From positions 1-34,789 of the forward strand of contig DEBC01000097.1 in NCBI GenBank assembly GCA_002348365.1: a DNA stretch of 34,789 nucleotides, read 5' to 3'. Position numbers and translations under genes: made by a program. Below, one piece after another: positions 1-7,528 of this stretch (position 1 is its first letter; every line of letters begins with the position of its first letter). The DNA comes from Alphaproteobacteria bacterium UBA2966 (GTDB lineage: Bacteria; Pseudomonadota; Alphaproteobacteria; UBA2966). The notes under the pieces were generated by a model. That model was given only the letters and a program-made list of their open reading frames with translations, did not search any database and was not told the origin of the DNA.

Positions 1-117
1 GCTGAAATGGAGAAAACGGCCTCGGTGGTGAAGGGGGTCATGGAGGGCGCGGCCCATCTCAGTGTTCCACTCACCGTCGACACGGGCGTCGGCGACAACT
101 GGGATGAGGCCCACTAG
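1..117 (+). CDS. polA: DNA polymerase I, C-terminal end (partial)
   Basis: Frame 1 is open from the window edge to a TAG at 115-117 and encodes the last 38 residues of DNA polymerase I. The C-terminal signature is clear: a helix ending in VMEGAAHL, then VPLTVDTGVGDNWDEAH at the very end, as in the palm domain of family A bacterial polymerases. The 5' part lies outside the window. PolA fills gaps during excision repair and Okazaki fragment maturation. The gene runs convergent to the motB remnant, whose stop lies about 30 bases away. TAG here is a genuine terminator at the conserved protein end, which matters for judging the in-frame amber codons elsewhere in the window. Confidence 0.93.
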   Translation, partial: AEMEKTASVVKGVMEGAAHLSVPLTVDTGVGDNWDEAH

Positions 118-147
118 CACGCCGAAAACCGGCAAGCGGTGTGTCGG

Positions 148-819
148 CTAGCGTTGGATGCGAATGACGATTCGGCGGTTTTCCGACCGGTGCTCGATGA
201 TCGCGTTCCCTTCCTTGTCCTTGTGTGGCTTCTTGGGTTGCGTGTCGGCATAGCCGATGGCCGCCAGCCGATCGGGGTCCACGCCGCGCGAGATCAGGAA
301 TCGCACCACAGCGGAGGATCGTGCAGAGGAAAGCTCCCAGTTCGAGGGAAACCGCGATGTGTTGATGGGAACGTCGTCGGTGTGGCCTTCGACCTCCACC
401 TTGTAGTTCGTGACGCCCATGAAGGTGATGAGCTGAGCGATGCGATCCAGGGTGGCCTCGGCTTCGGGCAGGATTTCGGCAGAACCCGAGGAAAACACCT
501 TGCCCGACTTGAAGTCGAAGGTCATGCCACGCGCGCTTGAGCTGATATCCGTCGACTTCTCTTCGTCGTCCTGTTCGATCTAGAGTTCGGCCTCTTTGGC
601 CAGCGCCTGGAATGGCGAGGCCGCCGTTTCCTTTTTGTGCAACGCCTGGGAAAGGCCGCCCGAAATCTGGTCCAGCTTCTCGGAATCGGGTTTGGAGATG
701 GAGAACATGACAACGAAAAACGCCATCAACAACGTGATGGCGTCTGCGTAGGTGACGAGCCAGGAGTCAGCGTTGTCGTCGTCGCCCGCGCTGGCGATTT
801 CGAATGGATCTACCGTCAT
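148..819 (-). pseudogene. motB: MotB flagellar stator protein, interrupted by an in-frame amber codon
   Basis: The minus frame from 819 to 148 reads as a MotB of about 223 codons, but a TAG at 582-580 splits it. The N-terminal 79 residues hold the single membrane segment with the stator signature WLVTYADAITLLMAFFVVMF, including the channel aspartate at residue 26. The downstream 125-residue part is an OmpA-like peptidoglycan-binding domain with VEGHTDD, NWELSSARS and RRIVIRI motifs. Both parts are in the same frame, so a single substitution (for example CAG to TAG) explains the break. The start ATG overlaps the motA stop as ATGA. Translation could restart at ATG 525 but no good ribosome site is seen there, and a periplasmic domain without its anchor would be useless. 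Loss of function is likely. Sequencing error is the alternative, though the adjacent motA is also broken. Confidence 0.85.
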
Positions 820-1443
820 GCCGCTTTACGCCGCCGCTGGCCACCTCCCGTACCGCCACGCTGATCGATGGCGTAGTGGATCGACGGATCGAGGAAGCTG
901 TTCATGCGATCCTGCATGTACCGGGGACTCTTGTGCTCCGCCAGCATGGCAAAGCCTTCGGTAACCAGGAAGTTACGAAACCGCGTGATGCCTTCTTTTT
1001 GTTCGACCTTACTTGCGGCCGGCAGAAAGACGAGACGGGCCAGCAAGCACGCCATAGAGGGTCGTCAACAAGGCCACCGCGAGGCCTGGTCCCAGGCTCT
1101 CCGGGTCGGTCGCCAGTGATTCGAGCATGATGATGAGGCCGACGAGCGTTCCGATCATTCCGAATGCCGGTGCCGCCGCCGCCATGTTCTTGAGGATCAG
1201 CGCCTGCACCATGGCGCGCTGAAAGGCGCCATTGCTGGCTGCCGAAAGCATCTGCCGCACTTCCTCGCCGGAATAACCGGTGATCACCAGCTCAATGCCG
1301 TAATTCAGGAAGTGGTCCTGCTTCTTCGCGCTCTTGATTTCTCGTTCGAGAGCGAGAAGGCCCGATTTCTTAACCAGGTATCCCCTAGCACCGACGTTCC
1401 CTGCATTCAGCAAATTGAATGCATAGACATGGCGAATATTCAT
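816..1443 (-). pseudogene. motA: MotA flagellar stator protein, 5'-truncated and frameshifted
   Basis: The minus strand encodes the C-terminal half of MotA in two frames. 1443 to about 1046 gives the segment from GLLALE through the stator helix PAFGMIGTLVGLIIML to TTLYGVL. The rest, LLARLVFLPAASKVE to the stop at 816, is one frame away. Removing one extra base at about 1044 (inside gtgcttGctggcc) restores the expected VLLARLVF junction. The N-terminal region of the family, roughly 100 residues with the first two membrane helices, is absent: upstream of 1443 there is only A/T-rich non-coding-looking sequence with stops. The remnant is followed by motB with an ATGA overlap, so this was a normal motAB operon. 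MotA forms the ion channel of the flagellar motor with MotB; neither could work here. Confidence 0.87.
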
Positions 1444-1524
1444 GCCCAGTTTGGACGCGTCTTGATAATATACATGATTTGAAATGACTTAAAACGGTCT
1501 TGTTGATAACGCATCACAACGTGG

Positions 1525-2298
1525 TTAACGCGCGGATCGGGCCCGTTGGGTCATTTCGACGAGAATAGCCTTGGCGGTATCGGCGTCGAACACAGGCGCA
1601 TCAAAATCCAGGCGGGCCATTTGCCCCTCAAGGTGAAGATCCATTCCATCCGGGTCGCAGCATGAAATTTGCCAACCGGTCCCACCGAGACCGAGGAGGT
1701 GACTCACTATCAGGTCGATGGCATCCGAATGGTCCTCGTTCATGTGGCTCGCAATCCCATCCGAAATCCCTGAGAACTGGGCGGCCAATGCAGGGTCGAC
1801 AAGGAACTCGCTGGCGGAAATTGAACGGATTCTGCCAAATCCGGCGATTGCATGTGCACCCAACGGGGCCACGTGCCAGAAGCTGAAATCGGCAAAACCG
1901 GCATACTCGGTTGCTTCTGGATGGCGGGCCAGGAACCGGGACCGGTGCCCCGGGTCATCAGTCTTCGATGCAGTACCGGAGACAGTGAGTCGGGCCTGCG
2001 TCAGCGGCGAGATGCTGTCGCGCGTTCCGTCGAAGAGGAGCGAAACACGGGGGTCTCGCGAAATGTTCGAGGTGTGGACGGCCAACTCCGACAACAGCAG
2101 GATTGGGCGTCCCTCATGATCGCAGGCGACTTCCACCAGTGAGGCGTAGGGCCAATCATCAGCATCTCCCCCGTGGCCATCCGAGAGTTTTGGCGGGAGG
2201 CCATGGGTTGCCAACATGGCGGTGCGTTCTGCCCGCATGAGGCGCCGCGCGTCCACGGCGCTTGTGTCCGCTTGATCTTTCATTCCATCGACGATCAT
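1525..2298 (-). CDS. HugZ-like protein (PNPOx-like split-barrel plus DUF2470-type domain)
   Basis: 257 residues from ATG 2298; ATG 2283 and an upstream TTG at 2334 are alternative starts and none has a strong ribosome site. Roughly residues 10-150 resemble the pyridoxamine 5'-phosphate oxidase-like split barrel, with a flavin or haem-binding style core (LLSELAVHTSNISRDPRVSLL, then ARLTVSGTA). The C-terminal part from about residue 165 contains SHMNEDHSDAI, typical of the DUF2470 domain fused in HugZ-type haem-degrading or haem-binding proteins. Family knowledge suggests haem utilisation or flavin-dependent oxidoreduction; substrate cannot be read from sequence. It is cytoplasmic, with no signal peptide. 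It is divergent from the MATE transporter, and the roughly 130-base gap may hold both promoters. Confidence 0.8.
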   Translation of the reverse strand: MIVDGMKDQADTSAVDARRLMRAERTAMLATHGLPPKLSDGHGGDADDWPYASLVEVACDHEGRPILLLSELAVHTSNISRDPRVSLLFDGTRDSISPLTQARLTVSGTASKTDDPGHRSRFLARHPEATEYAGFADFSFWHVAPLGAHAIAGFGRIRSISASEFLVDPALAAQFSGISDGIASHMNEDHSDAIDLIVSHLLGLGGTGWQISCCDPDGMDLHLEGQMARLDFDAPVFDADTAKAILVEMTQRARSAR

Positions 2299-2429
2299 AG
2301 CGCGCTTGGTGAGAACATTACCCACGACGATCAAAATTGATCTAGGTTGGCGGACCTGACCAAGGCGACATCGACGCTCCCGTGCGCAATCCAGCGCGGG
2401 TGAGCCTGCTTCAACCGGATCGAATATTC

Positions 2430-3809
2430 ATGGCGATTCCCGAATCAATCGTTTGGCTGTCGCCTGCATGGCGTCGACAGTTTGCCGGTCACTTAGAGAG
2501 CATTGTTCGGCTGGCGGTGCCCGTCGTCGCGACACGAACGGGAATTCTCATTCTGGTCGCTGTCGATATCGCCATGACGGGGCGCGCGGGCGAACTCGAA
2601 CTCGCTTATCTGAGTATCGGAATCGCGCCACAGATTCTGCTCCTGCTGATCGGTATCGGCATGTTGTTCGGCACGGCGGTACTCGTCTCGCAAGCCGATG
2701 GTGCCGGTGAGCCGCATCTTTGCGGTCGGATCTGGCGGCTTGCCGCAATTCATGCCTTGGGGATGGGCGTGGTGTTCGGCGGGTTGTGTTTCGGCGGCGA
2801 GTGGTTCTTCAACCTGGTGGGCCAGGAAAGCGGTGTCGCCCGCGGCGGCGGAGATGTGATGGCCATGTTCGGCTGGGGAATGCCGGCAATATTTCTGGCG
2901 GTTGCCACCTGGCTATTCTTGGAGGGTATCGGGCGGCCCATTCCTGGGATGGTCGTCATCATCGGTGCCAATTTGCTGAACGCGCTTCTCAACTGGTTGT
3001 TCATCTACGGTAATCTGGGTGCGCCTGAGATGGGCGCGACGGGCGCCGTGCTGGCGACCACGATCGTTCGATGGGTGATGGCGGCAGTACTCGTCGGATA
3101 CGTATTGATCATGCCGGGTCACGACCGCTACGGCGTGCGAGGCACGATGCGCGGGACGTGGGCCCGTGCCCGGGTGTTCCAACGGATCGGGGTGCCTTTC
3201 GCCATCGCACAGGGGATCGAAGCGAGCGCCTTCAGTGCTGTCATTCTGTTTGCCGGTTACATCGGAACTGCCAGCGTGGGCGGATATCAAATCGCGCAGA
3301 ACCTGATCGCTCTGGCGTTCATGTGTGCGATCGGAGTTGGAACCGCCACCGGTGTGAGGGTCGGAAACGCGGTTGGCCGCGGAGATCAGGCCGGGATCAG
3401 GTGGGCGGGATGGACCGGAACTTTCGTAGTCGCAGTGGTGATGATTTTTGCGGGAGTCCTGTTTCTGGGAGCGCCCGAAACCCTGGTCGGGATTTATTCG
3501 CAGGATGCCGCCGTCATCGCAGCCGCCGTTCCCACGGTCATGGTGGCGGCCGGCATGACGGTTTTCGATGGCGCGCAGGGTGTGTTGATGAGCGCCTTGA
3601 GGGGCGCCGGAGATATTTGGATTCCGGTCCTGTTTCATTGCATCGCCTTCTGGGGCTTCATGGTGCCGGCGGCCGCATTGTTTGCCTTCACCTGGGGGTT
3701 CGGAACGCCGGGTCTGATGCTCGGAGCCTGGGTCGGTGTGCTCATCGCCTCAATTCTCCTCGCCTTGAGGTTCCATCTGATTTCAAATCGCCCGGTCAGA
3801 CGATTGTGA
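2430..3809 (+). CDS. MATE family multidrug/Na+ or H+ antiporter
   Basis: 459 residues from ATG 2430; the frame is open further up to a GTG at 2382, but the added 16 residues look unrelated to the family. It has about twelve hydrophobic helices in two repeats. The start of the first bundle reads RLAVPVVATRTGILILVAVD, and it contains family-like stretches such as GIAPQILLLLIGIGMLFGTA, FLEGIGRPIPGMVVIIGANLLNALLNWLFIYG and, in the second half, IAQNLIALAFMCAIGVGTATGVRVGNAVGRGD. Length and layout match NorM/DinF-type MATE exporters, which expel cationic compounds using an ion gradient. The product is an inner membrane protein. No adjacent regulator or drug-specific gene is present, so the substrate is unknown. 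A GTG start with N-terminal extension remains possible. Confidence 0.88.
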   Translation: MAIPESIVWLSPAWRRQFAGHLESIVRLAVPVVATRTGILILVAVDIAMTGRAGELELAYLSIGIAPQILLLLIGIGMLFGTAVLVSQADGAGEPHLCGRIWRLAAIHALGMGVVFGGLCFGGEWFFNLVGQESGVARGGGDVMAMFGWGMPAIFLAVATWLFLEGIGRPIPGMVVIIGANLLNALLNWLFIYGNLGAPEMGATGAVLATTIVRWVMAAVLVGYVLIMPGHDRYGVRGTMRGTWARARVFQRIGVPFAIAQGIEASAFSAVILFAGYIGTASVGGYQIAQNLIALAFMCAIGVGTATGVRVGNAVGRGDQAGIRWAGWTGTFVVAVVMIFAGVLFLGAPETLVGIYSQDAAVIAAAVPTVMVAAGMTVFDGAQGVLMSALRGAGDIWIPVLFHCIAFWGFMVPAAALFAFTWGFGTPGLMLGAWVGVLIASILLALRFHLISNRPVRRL

Positions 3810-3918
3810 CCGGCGTTGACCGCATGCAGACCCGGCGCGGAGGCTGACCCTCCGCAGGAAATTCCCGGATATGATAGGATCGCCTGATAGCGGAGTTTGA
3901 CGGAACTTTTGGGTACAC

Positions 3919-4629
3919 ATGATTGGCGATACTTCGGTGACGATTGCGCTTGTCGATGATGATCGGAACATTCTCACGTCCGTTTCGATGGCCCTCGAAT
4001 CAGAGGGTTTTCGCGTGCGGGCGTTTCACGATGGTGCGGAAGCACTGACAGCGCTGACCCATCAACCGGCAGATCTGGTCGTGCTCGACATCAAGATGCC
4101 GCGACTTGATGGTATGGAACTGCTAAATCGGTTGAGGCGCAGCAGCGATGTGCCCGCCATATTCCTGACGTCAAAAGACGACGAAGTCGATGAGATGCTG
4201 GGCCTGAAAATGGGTGCGGACGACTACATTCGCAAGCCGTTTTCGCAACGCCTCCTCATCGAACGCATTCGGGCAGTCCTGCGACGTGCGGACGGTGGAC
4301 GAGAAGCAGTACCGGCGGGCGAGGATAAGCCGATTGTGCGCGGCGAACTTGTACTCGACCCCGCGCGGCATTCATGCACGTGGCGCGGGAATGACGTGCG
4401 ATTGACGGTCACGGAATTCCTGATCTTGAAGGCATTGGCGTCGCGGCCGGGACACGTCAAAAGCCGGGACCAGCTGATGGATGCGGCTTACGAAGACAAT
4501 ATCTATGTAGATGACCGCACGATCGACAGCCATATCAAGAGATTACGGCGGAAATTTCGCGAAGCGGACTCGGATTTTTCGAGCATTAAGACCCTTTACG
4601 GTGTCGGCTATCGATATAGCGAGACCTGA
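3919..4629 (+). CDS. chvI: Response regulator ChvI (OmpR family)
   Basis: 236 residues from ATG 3919. The receiver domain (residues 8-120) carries the acidic pocket DDD at 13-15, phospho-acceptor Asp57 in VVLDIKMPRLDGMELL, Thr84 and Lys106 in YIRKPFS. The C-terminal winged helix (about 138-233) ends with the OmpR-type pattern DDRTIDSHIKRLRRKF and the conserved GVGYRY. The IKMPRLDG signature and the position just ahead of chvG identify it as ChvI rather than a generic OmpR. In alphaproteobacteria ChvG-ChvI responds to acid and envelope stress and controls envelope, exopolysaccharide and motility genes. The 42-base gap to chvG suggests co-transcription. The 109 bases upstream, after the MATE gene, should hold its promoter, but I could not identify convincing -35/-10 boxes. 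Confidence 0.94.
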   Translation: MIGDTSVTIALVDDDRNILTSVSMALESEGFRVRAFHDGAEALTALTHQPADLVVLDIKMPRLDGMELLNRLRRSSDVPAIFLTSKDDEVDEMLGLKMGADDYIRKPFSQRLLIERIRAVLRRADGGREAVPAGEDKPIVRGELVLDPARHSCTWRGNDVRLTVTEFLILKALASRPGHVKSRDQLMDAAYEDNIYVDDRTIDSHIKRLRRKFREADSDFSSIKTLYGVGYRYSET

Positions 4630-4671
4630 TCAGATCGGACACCCGGGCATGGGGTCGGACGGGAATAGCTA

Positions 4672-6315
4672 GTGACGTCCCAGGCGGAAGGGGCAAAACA
4701 GCGCTGGCGCCGTCAGGCGGCGCATGCGCGCCGCCGCCTGCTGTCGCCGCTGACCCTGCGGGTTCTGGCTATCAACATACTTGCCCTGGCGATCCTGGTC
4801 GGCGGTCTCCTGTATCTTGGCCAGTACCGCGAAAGTCTCTTCGAGGCCAAGGTCGCCGCCTTGTCCACCAACGGCGCGATTATTGCGGGTGCGCTTGGCG
4901 AAGGTGCCGTGGGGGGGCCACCCGAAAGCATCGCGCTCCATGTTGAGATCGCCACCGACTTCGTGCGTCGCCTATCCCAGCTGACGGGCACGCGCGTTCG
5001 CCTTGTGGATGAGGGCGGGGCACTGGTGGCGGACAGTCGCGTTCTCTTGAGTAGAGATCGCGAAGTCCGGGCGCGGATGCTGGTGCCTCCCGTCGAAGAG
5101 GGGCGCATCTCAAAATTTCTGGGTTGGGCGGCCGACTTCTTCGCGGACCTGCTTCCGCTGGGACGTCCGTTGCCGCTCTATCGTGAACCCGTACAGGCGA
5201 TTGCGAGCGAATTCCCGGAAGTGTTGCAGGCGCTGGAGGGTGAACCTGCGAGTGCCCAACGGCGCACGGCGGATGGACGGGTGATAGTGACGGTTGCGCT
5301 TCCGGTCCAGCGATTCAAGAAGGTTCTGGGAGCCTTGCTGCTGTCGGCGAGTGGCGAAGATATCGAGGCGGGTGTCCGGGAGGTACGTCTGGCAATTCTG
5401 CAGGTTTTCGTGCTGGCGTTTGCTATAACCGTCATGCTGTCGATTTATCTGGCGGCGACCATTGCCCGGCCAATTCGACGACTCGCTGAAGTCGCTGACA
5501 TCGTTCGGCGTGGGCCCACTCGACGCGTTCAGATTCCCGATTTCACGTCTCGACGTGACGAGATCGGCGAGCTGTCGGGGGCCCTGGGCGACATGACTGC
5601 CGCCCTCTACGACAGGATTGAGGCGATCGAGGCGTTTGCCGCGGATGTCGCACACGAGGTGAGAAATCCCATTACCAGCATCCGAAGTGCCGTCGAACTT
5701 CTGGCGCAAGGCGGGGATGCGGATCGACAGCAAAAACTCACAACGATCATTCAGGACGATGTTGCGCGACTCGATCGGTTGATCGGGGACATCGCGGATG
5801 CATCACGTGTCGACGCAGAATTGGCCCGCGCGGAAACGGTGGACGTAGACCTGATGCAGCTGGTCCGGACCCTGGTCGACATCCAGCGTGAAACCGGGGG
5901 GAGTGACGCGCCCCGGATTGATGTCGACGCCGGAAGTGAAAGCCCCCTTGTGATCGAAGGCATCGAGGGACGTCTCGGACAGGTCATGCGCAACCTGCTC
6001 GACAATGCGATTACTTTCAGCCCCACCAATGGCCGTATCCAGATTCGCGTATCACGGGATGAAGGCTTGGCGCGCATCTCCATGGAGGACGAAGGCCCCG
6101 GTATTCCAGAGGATATGAGTGAAGCGATATTTGATCGCTTCTACTCGGAGCGACCGGAAAGCGAGGCATTCGGTTCCCACTCTGGACTCGGGCTCAGCAT
6201 CTCGAGGCAGATCGTGGCTGCCCACGGCGGAAACATCCGCGCGGAAAACCGAAGGGACGAAAGTGGTGACATTATCGGTGCGCGCTTCATTGTCACCCTG
6301 CCCCTTCCGGTATGA
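4672..6315 (+). CDS. chvG: Sensor histidine kinase ChvG
   Basis: 547 residues from a GTG at 4672. The order is: basic cytoplasmic N-terminus, membrane helix about 28-50, periplasmic sensor about 51-241, second helix about 242-262, HAMP (about 263-318), phospho-acceptor His328 in the H-box DVAHEVRNPITSIRSA, N-box RNLLDNAITFSP around 440-451, DEGPGIP around 473-479 and GSHSGLGLSISRQIV around 501-514. The periplasmic part has the ChvG-type stimulus-sensing layout with early LSTNGAIIAGALGEGAV. All catalytic motifs are intact. It autophosphorylates and passes phosphate to ChvI. The stop is at 6313-6315, followed by 132 bases before rapZ; in many relatives hprK and PTS genes sit here, and none is present. 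Confidence 0.94.
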   Translation: MTSQAEGAKQRWRRQAAHARRRLLSPLTLRVLAINILALAILVGGLLYLGQYRESLFEAKVAALSTNGAIIAGALGEGAVGGPPESIALHVEIATDFVRRLSQLTGTRVRLVDEGGALVADSRVLLSRDREVRARMLVPPVEEGRISKFLGWAADFFADLLPLGRPLPLYREPVQAIASEFPEVLQALEGEPASAQRRTADGRVIVTVALPVQRFKKVLGALLLSASGEDIEAGVREVRLAILQVFVLAFAITVMLSIYLAATIARPIRRLAEVADIVRRGPTRRVQIPDFTSRRDEIGELSGALGDMTAALYDRIEAIEAFAADVAHEVRNPITSIRSAVELLAQGGDADRQQKLTTIIQDDVARLDRLIGDIADASRVDAELARAETVDVDLMQLVRTLVDIQRETGGSDAPRIDVDAGSESPLVIEGIEGRLGQVMRNLLDNAITFSPTNGRIQIRVSRDEGLARISMEDEGPGIPEDMSEAIFDRFYSERPESEAFGSHSGLGLSISRQIVAAHGGNIRAENRRDESGDIIGARFIVTLPLPV

Positions 6316-6447
6316 CGCCGGCGCGTTGACTTCGATGACGTGGGCGCACACTTTAGGGACCTTGTTAGTCCGGCAACCGTGGGCGCCGAGAGATCAGGAA
6401 TCAGTTCATTTACGGGCGATGATGATCCAGCAGAGGTTCAGTTCCCG

Positions 6448-7368
6448 ATGAACTCGACGGCAGCAAGCGAAATTGATGACGGTCTGGCTGCGCCCGTTCC
6501 CGTCGTGCTGGTCACGGGCATGTCCGGGGCGGGCAAGTCGACGGCGTTGAAAGTCCTCGAGGATCTCGGTTACGAAGCGATCGACAATCTGCCGCTGTAT
6601 CTTTTGAGCCGGCTCCTGGCGCCCAAGGATGATGGACTATCCGCAGCCAGGTTGGATGCGGTTGCAGTTGACGTGGATATCCGCACACGCGACTTCGGCG
6701 CCACAGCATTTCTTTCCGGGATCCAGCCATTGGCGGCGCGGGACGACCTGGCGCTCAAAGTCCTGTTTCTCGATTGTGATGACAACGTCCTTCGCAGGCG
6801 GTACACGGAAACCCGCCGTCGTCATCCGCTGGCAAGCGATCGTCCCGTTACGGACGGCATCGCGCACGAGCGCCAATTGATGTCGAAACTTCGAGACAAT
6901 GCCGATCTTGTCATTGACTCGTCGCATCTCGCGATTCCGGAGTTTCGGCAATTGATGACCCAGCACTTTGCGCTTGATTCCGGCCCGGAGATGGCGGTGA
7001 CGGTAACGTCGTTCTCTTATCGCCGCGGACTACCACGCGAAGCCGATCTCGTTTTTGACGTGCGTTTCCTGGCCAATCCGCATTATGTCGAGGACTTACG
7101 TGCTCACAGCGGTATGGATGACGACGTCGCGGCGTACATTGAAAAGGACCCGGCGTTTGGGCCGTTCTTCGAGTCTCTGTCGTCGATGCTCGTGATCTTG
7201 CTTCCCCACTACGCTCGAGAAGGTAAGAGCTATTTGACCGTGGCAGTCGGTTGCACGGGAGGCAGGCACAGATCCGTCTACGTGGCGGAGCGATTGACCG
7301 GAGAGCTTGGCGACCACGGCCACGCGGTGTCGGTACACCATCGCGATCTCACGTCCGAAAACAAATGA
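6448..7368 (+). CDS. rapZ: RapZ/YvcJ-family P-loop nucleotide-binding protein
   Basis: 306 residues from ATG 6448, chosen because family similarity begins shortly after it and AGAGG lies 11 bases upstream; a GTG at 6340 would add 36 unrelated residues. Walker A is VTGMSGAGKST at residues 22-32. Family marks follow: DNLP, DCDDNVLRRRYTETRRRHPL, the central FSYRRGLPREADLVFDVRFLANPHY and the C-terminal GCTGGRHRSVYVAERL. In enterics RapZ controls glucosamine-6-phosphate synthase through small RNAs; in other bacteria the homologue binds nucleotides and its role is less clear. In alphaproteobacteria it usually sits with hprK and PTS genes, which are missing here. The neighbouring amgK-murU salvage genes make a tie to amino-sugar metabolism conceivable, but that is inference. 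Confidence 0.93.
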   Translation: MNSTAASEIDDGLAAPVPVVLVTGMSGAGKSTALKVLEDLGYEAIDNLPLYLLSRLLAPKDDGLSAARLDAVAVDVDIRTRDFGATAFLSGIQPLAARDDLALKVLFLDCDDNVLRRRYTETRRRHPLASDRPVTDGIAHERQLMSKLRDNADLVIDSSHLAIPEFRQLMTQHFALDSGPEMAVTVTSFSYRRGLPREADLVFDVRFLANPHYVEDLRAHSGMDDDVAAYIEKDPAFGPFFESLSSMLVILLPHYAREGKSYLTVAVGCTGGRHRSVYVAERLTGELGDHGHAVSVHHRDLTSENK

Positions 7369-7422
7369 CGGAACCCTTCCCGCCGCGCGCATGCACCGGA
7401 TCCTCGGTCAAGCGTACGCTCG

Positions 7423-7452
7423 TTGTTTACGTTGCGACACGCGTAGTGATAT
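7423..7452 (+). promoter_or_regulatory. Candidate sigma-70-type promoter for ahcY
   Basis: TTGTTT at 7423-7428 and TGATAT at 7447-7452 are separated by 18 bases, about 75 bases upstream of the ahcY ATG. The match to the TTGACA/TATAAT consensus is only partial, so this is tentative. No SAH-riboswitch fold was recognised in the leader. Confidence 0.3.
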
Positions 7453-7528
7453 AGACCCTCCACGCGAAATTCAGGGCCGAGCCGCACCAGCGGTGCCGGC
7501 CCCTTCTTTCATGCTCAAGGAATGCCCA

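Noticed and set aside
2913..3638. 241-codon frame antisense to the MATE gene
   Set aside because: Shadow of a GC-rich gene; composition is Arg/His/Asp-rich with no recognisable fold.
6316..6447. hprK remnant between chvG and rapZ
   Set aside because: No P-loop or HprK signature is readable in any frame; the GTG 6340 extension of rapZ does not resemble HprK.
7369..7528. Possible SAH riboswitch in the ahcY leader
   Set aside because: I could not fold the leader into the known SAH-riboswitch pattern; only short, unrelated GC-rich pairings are visible.
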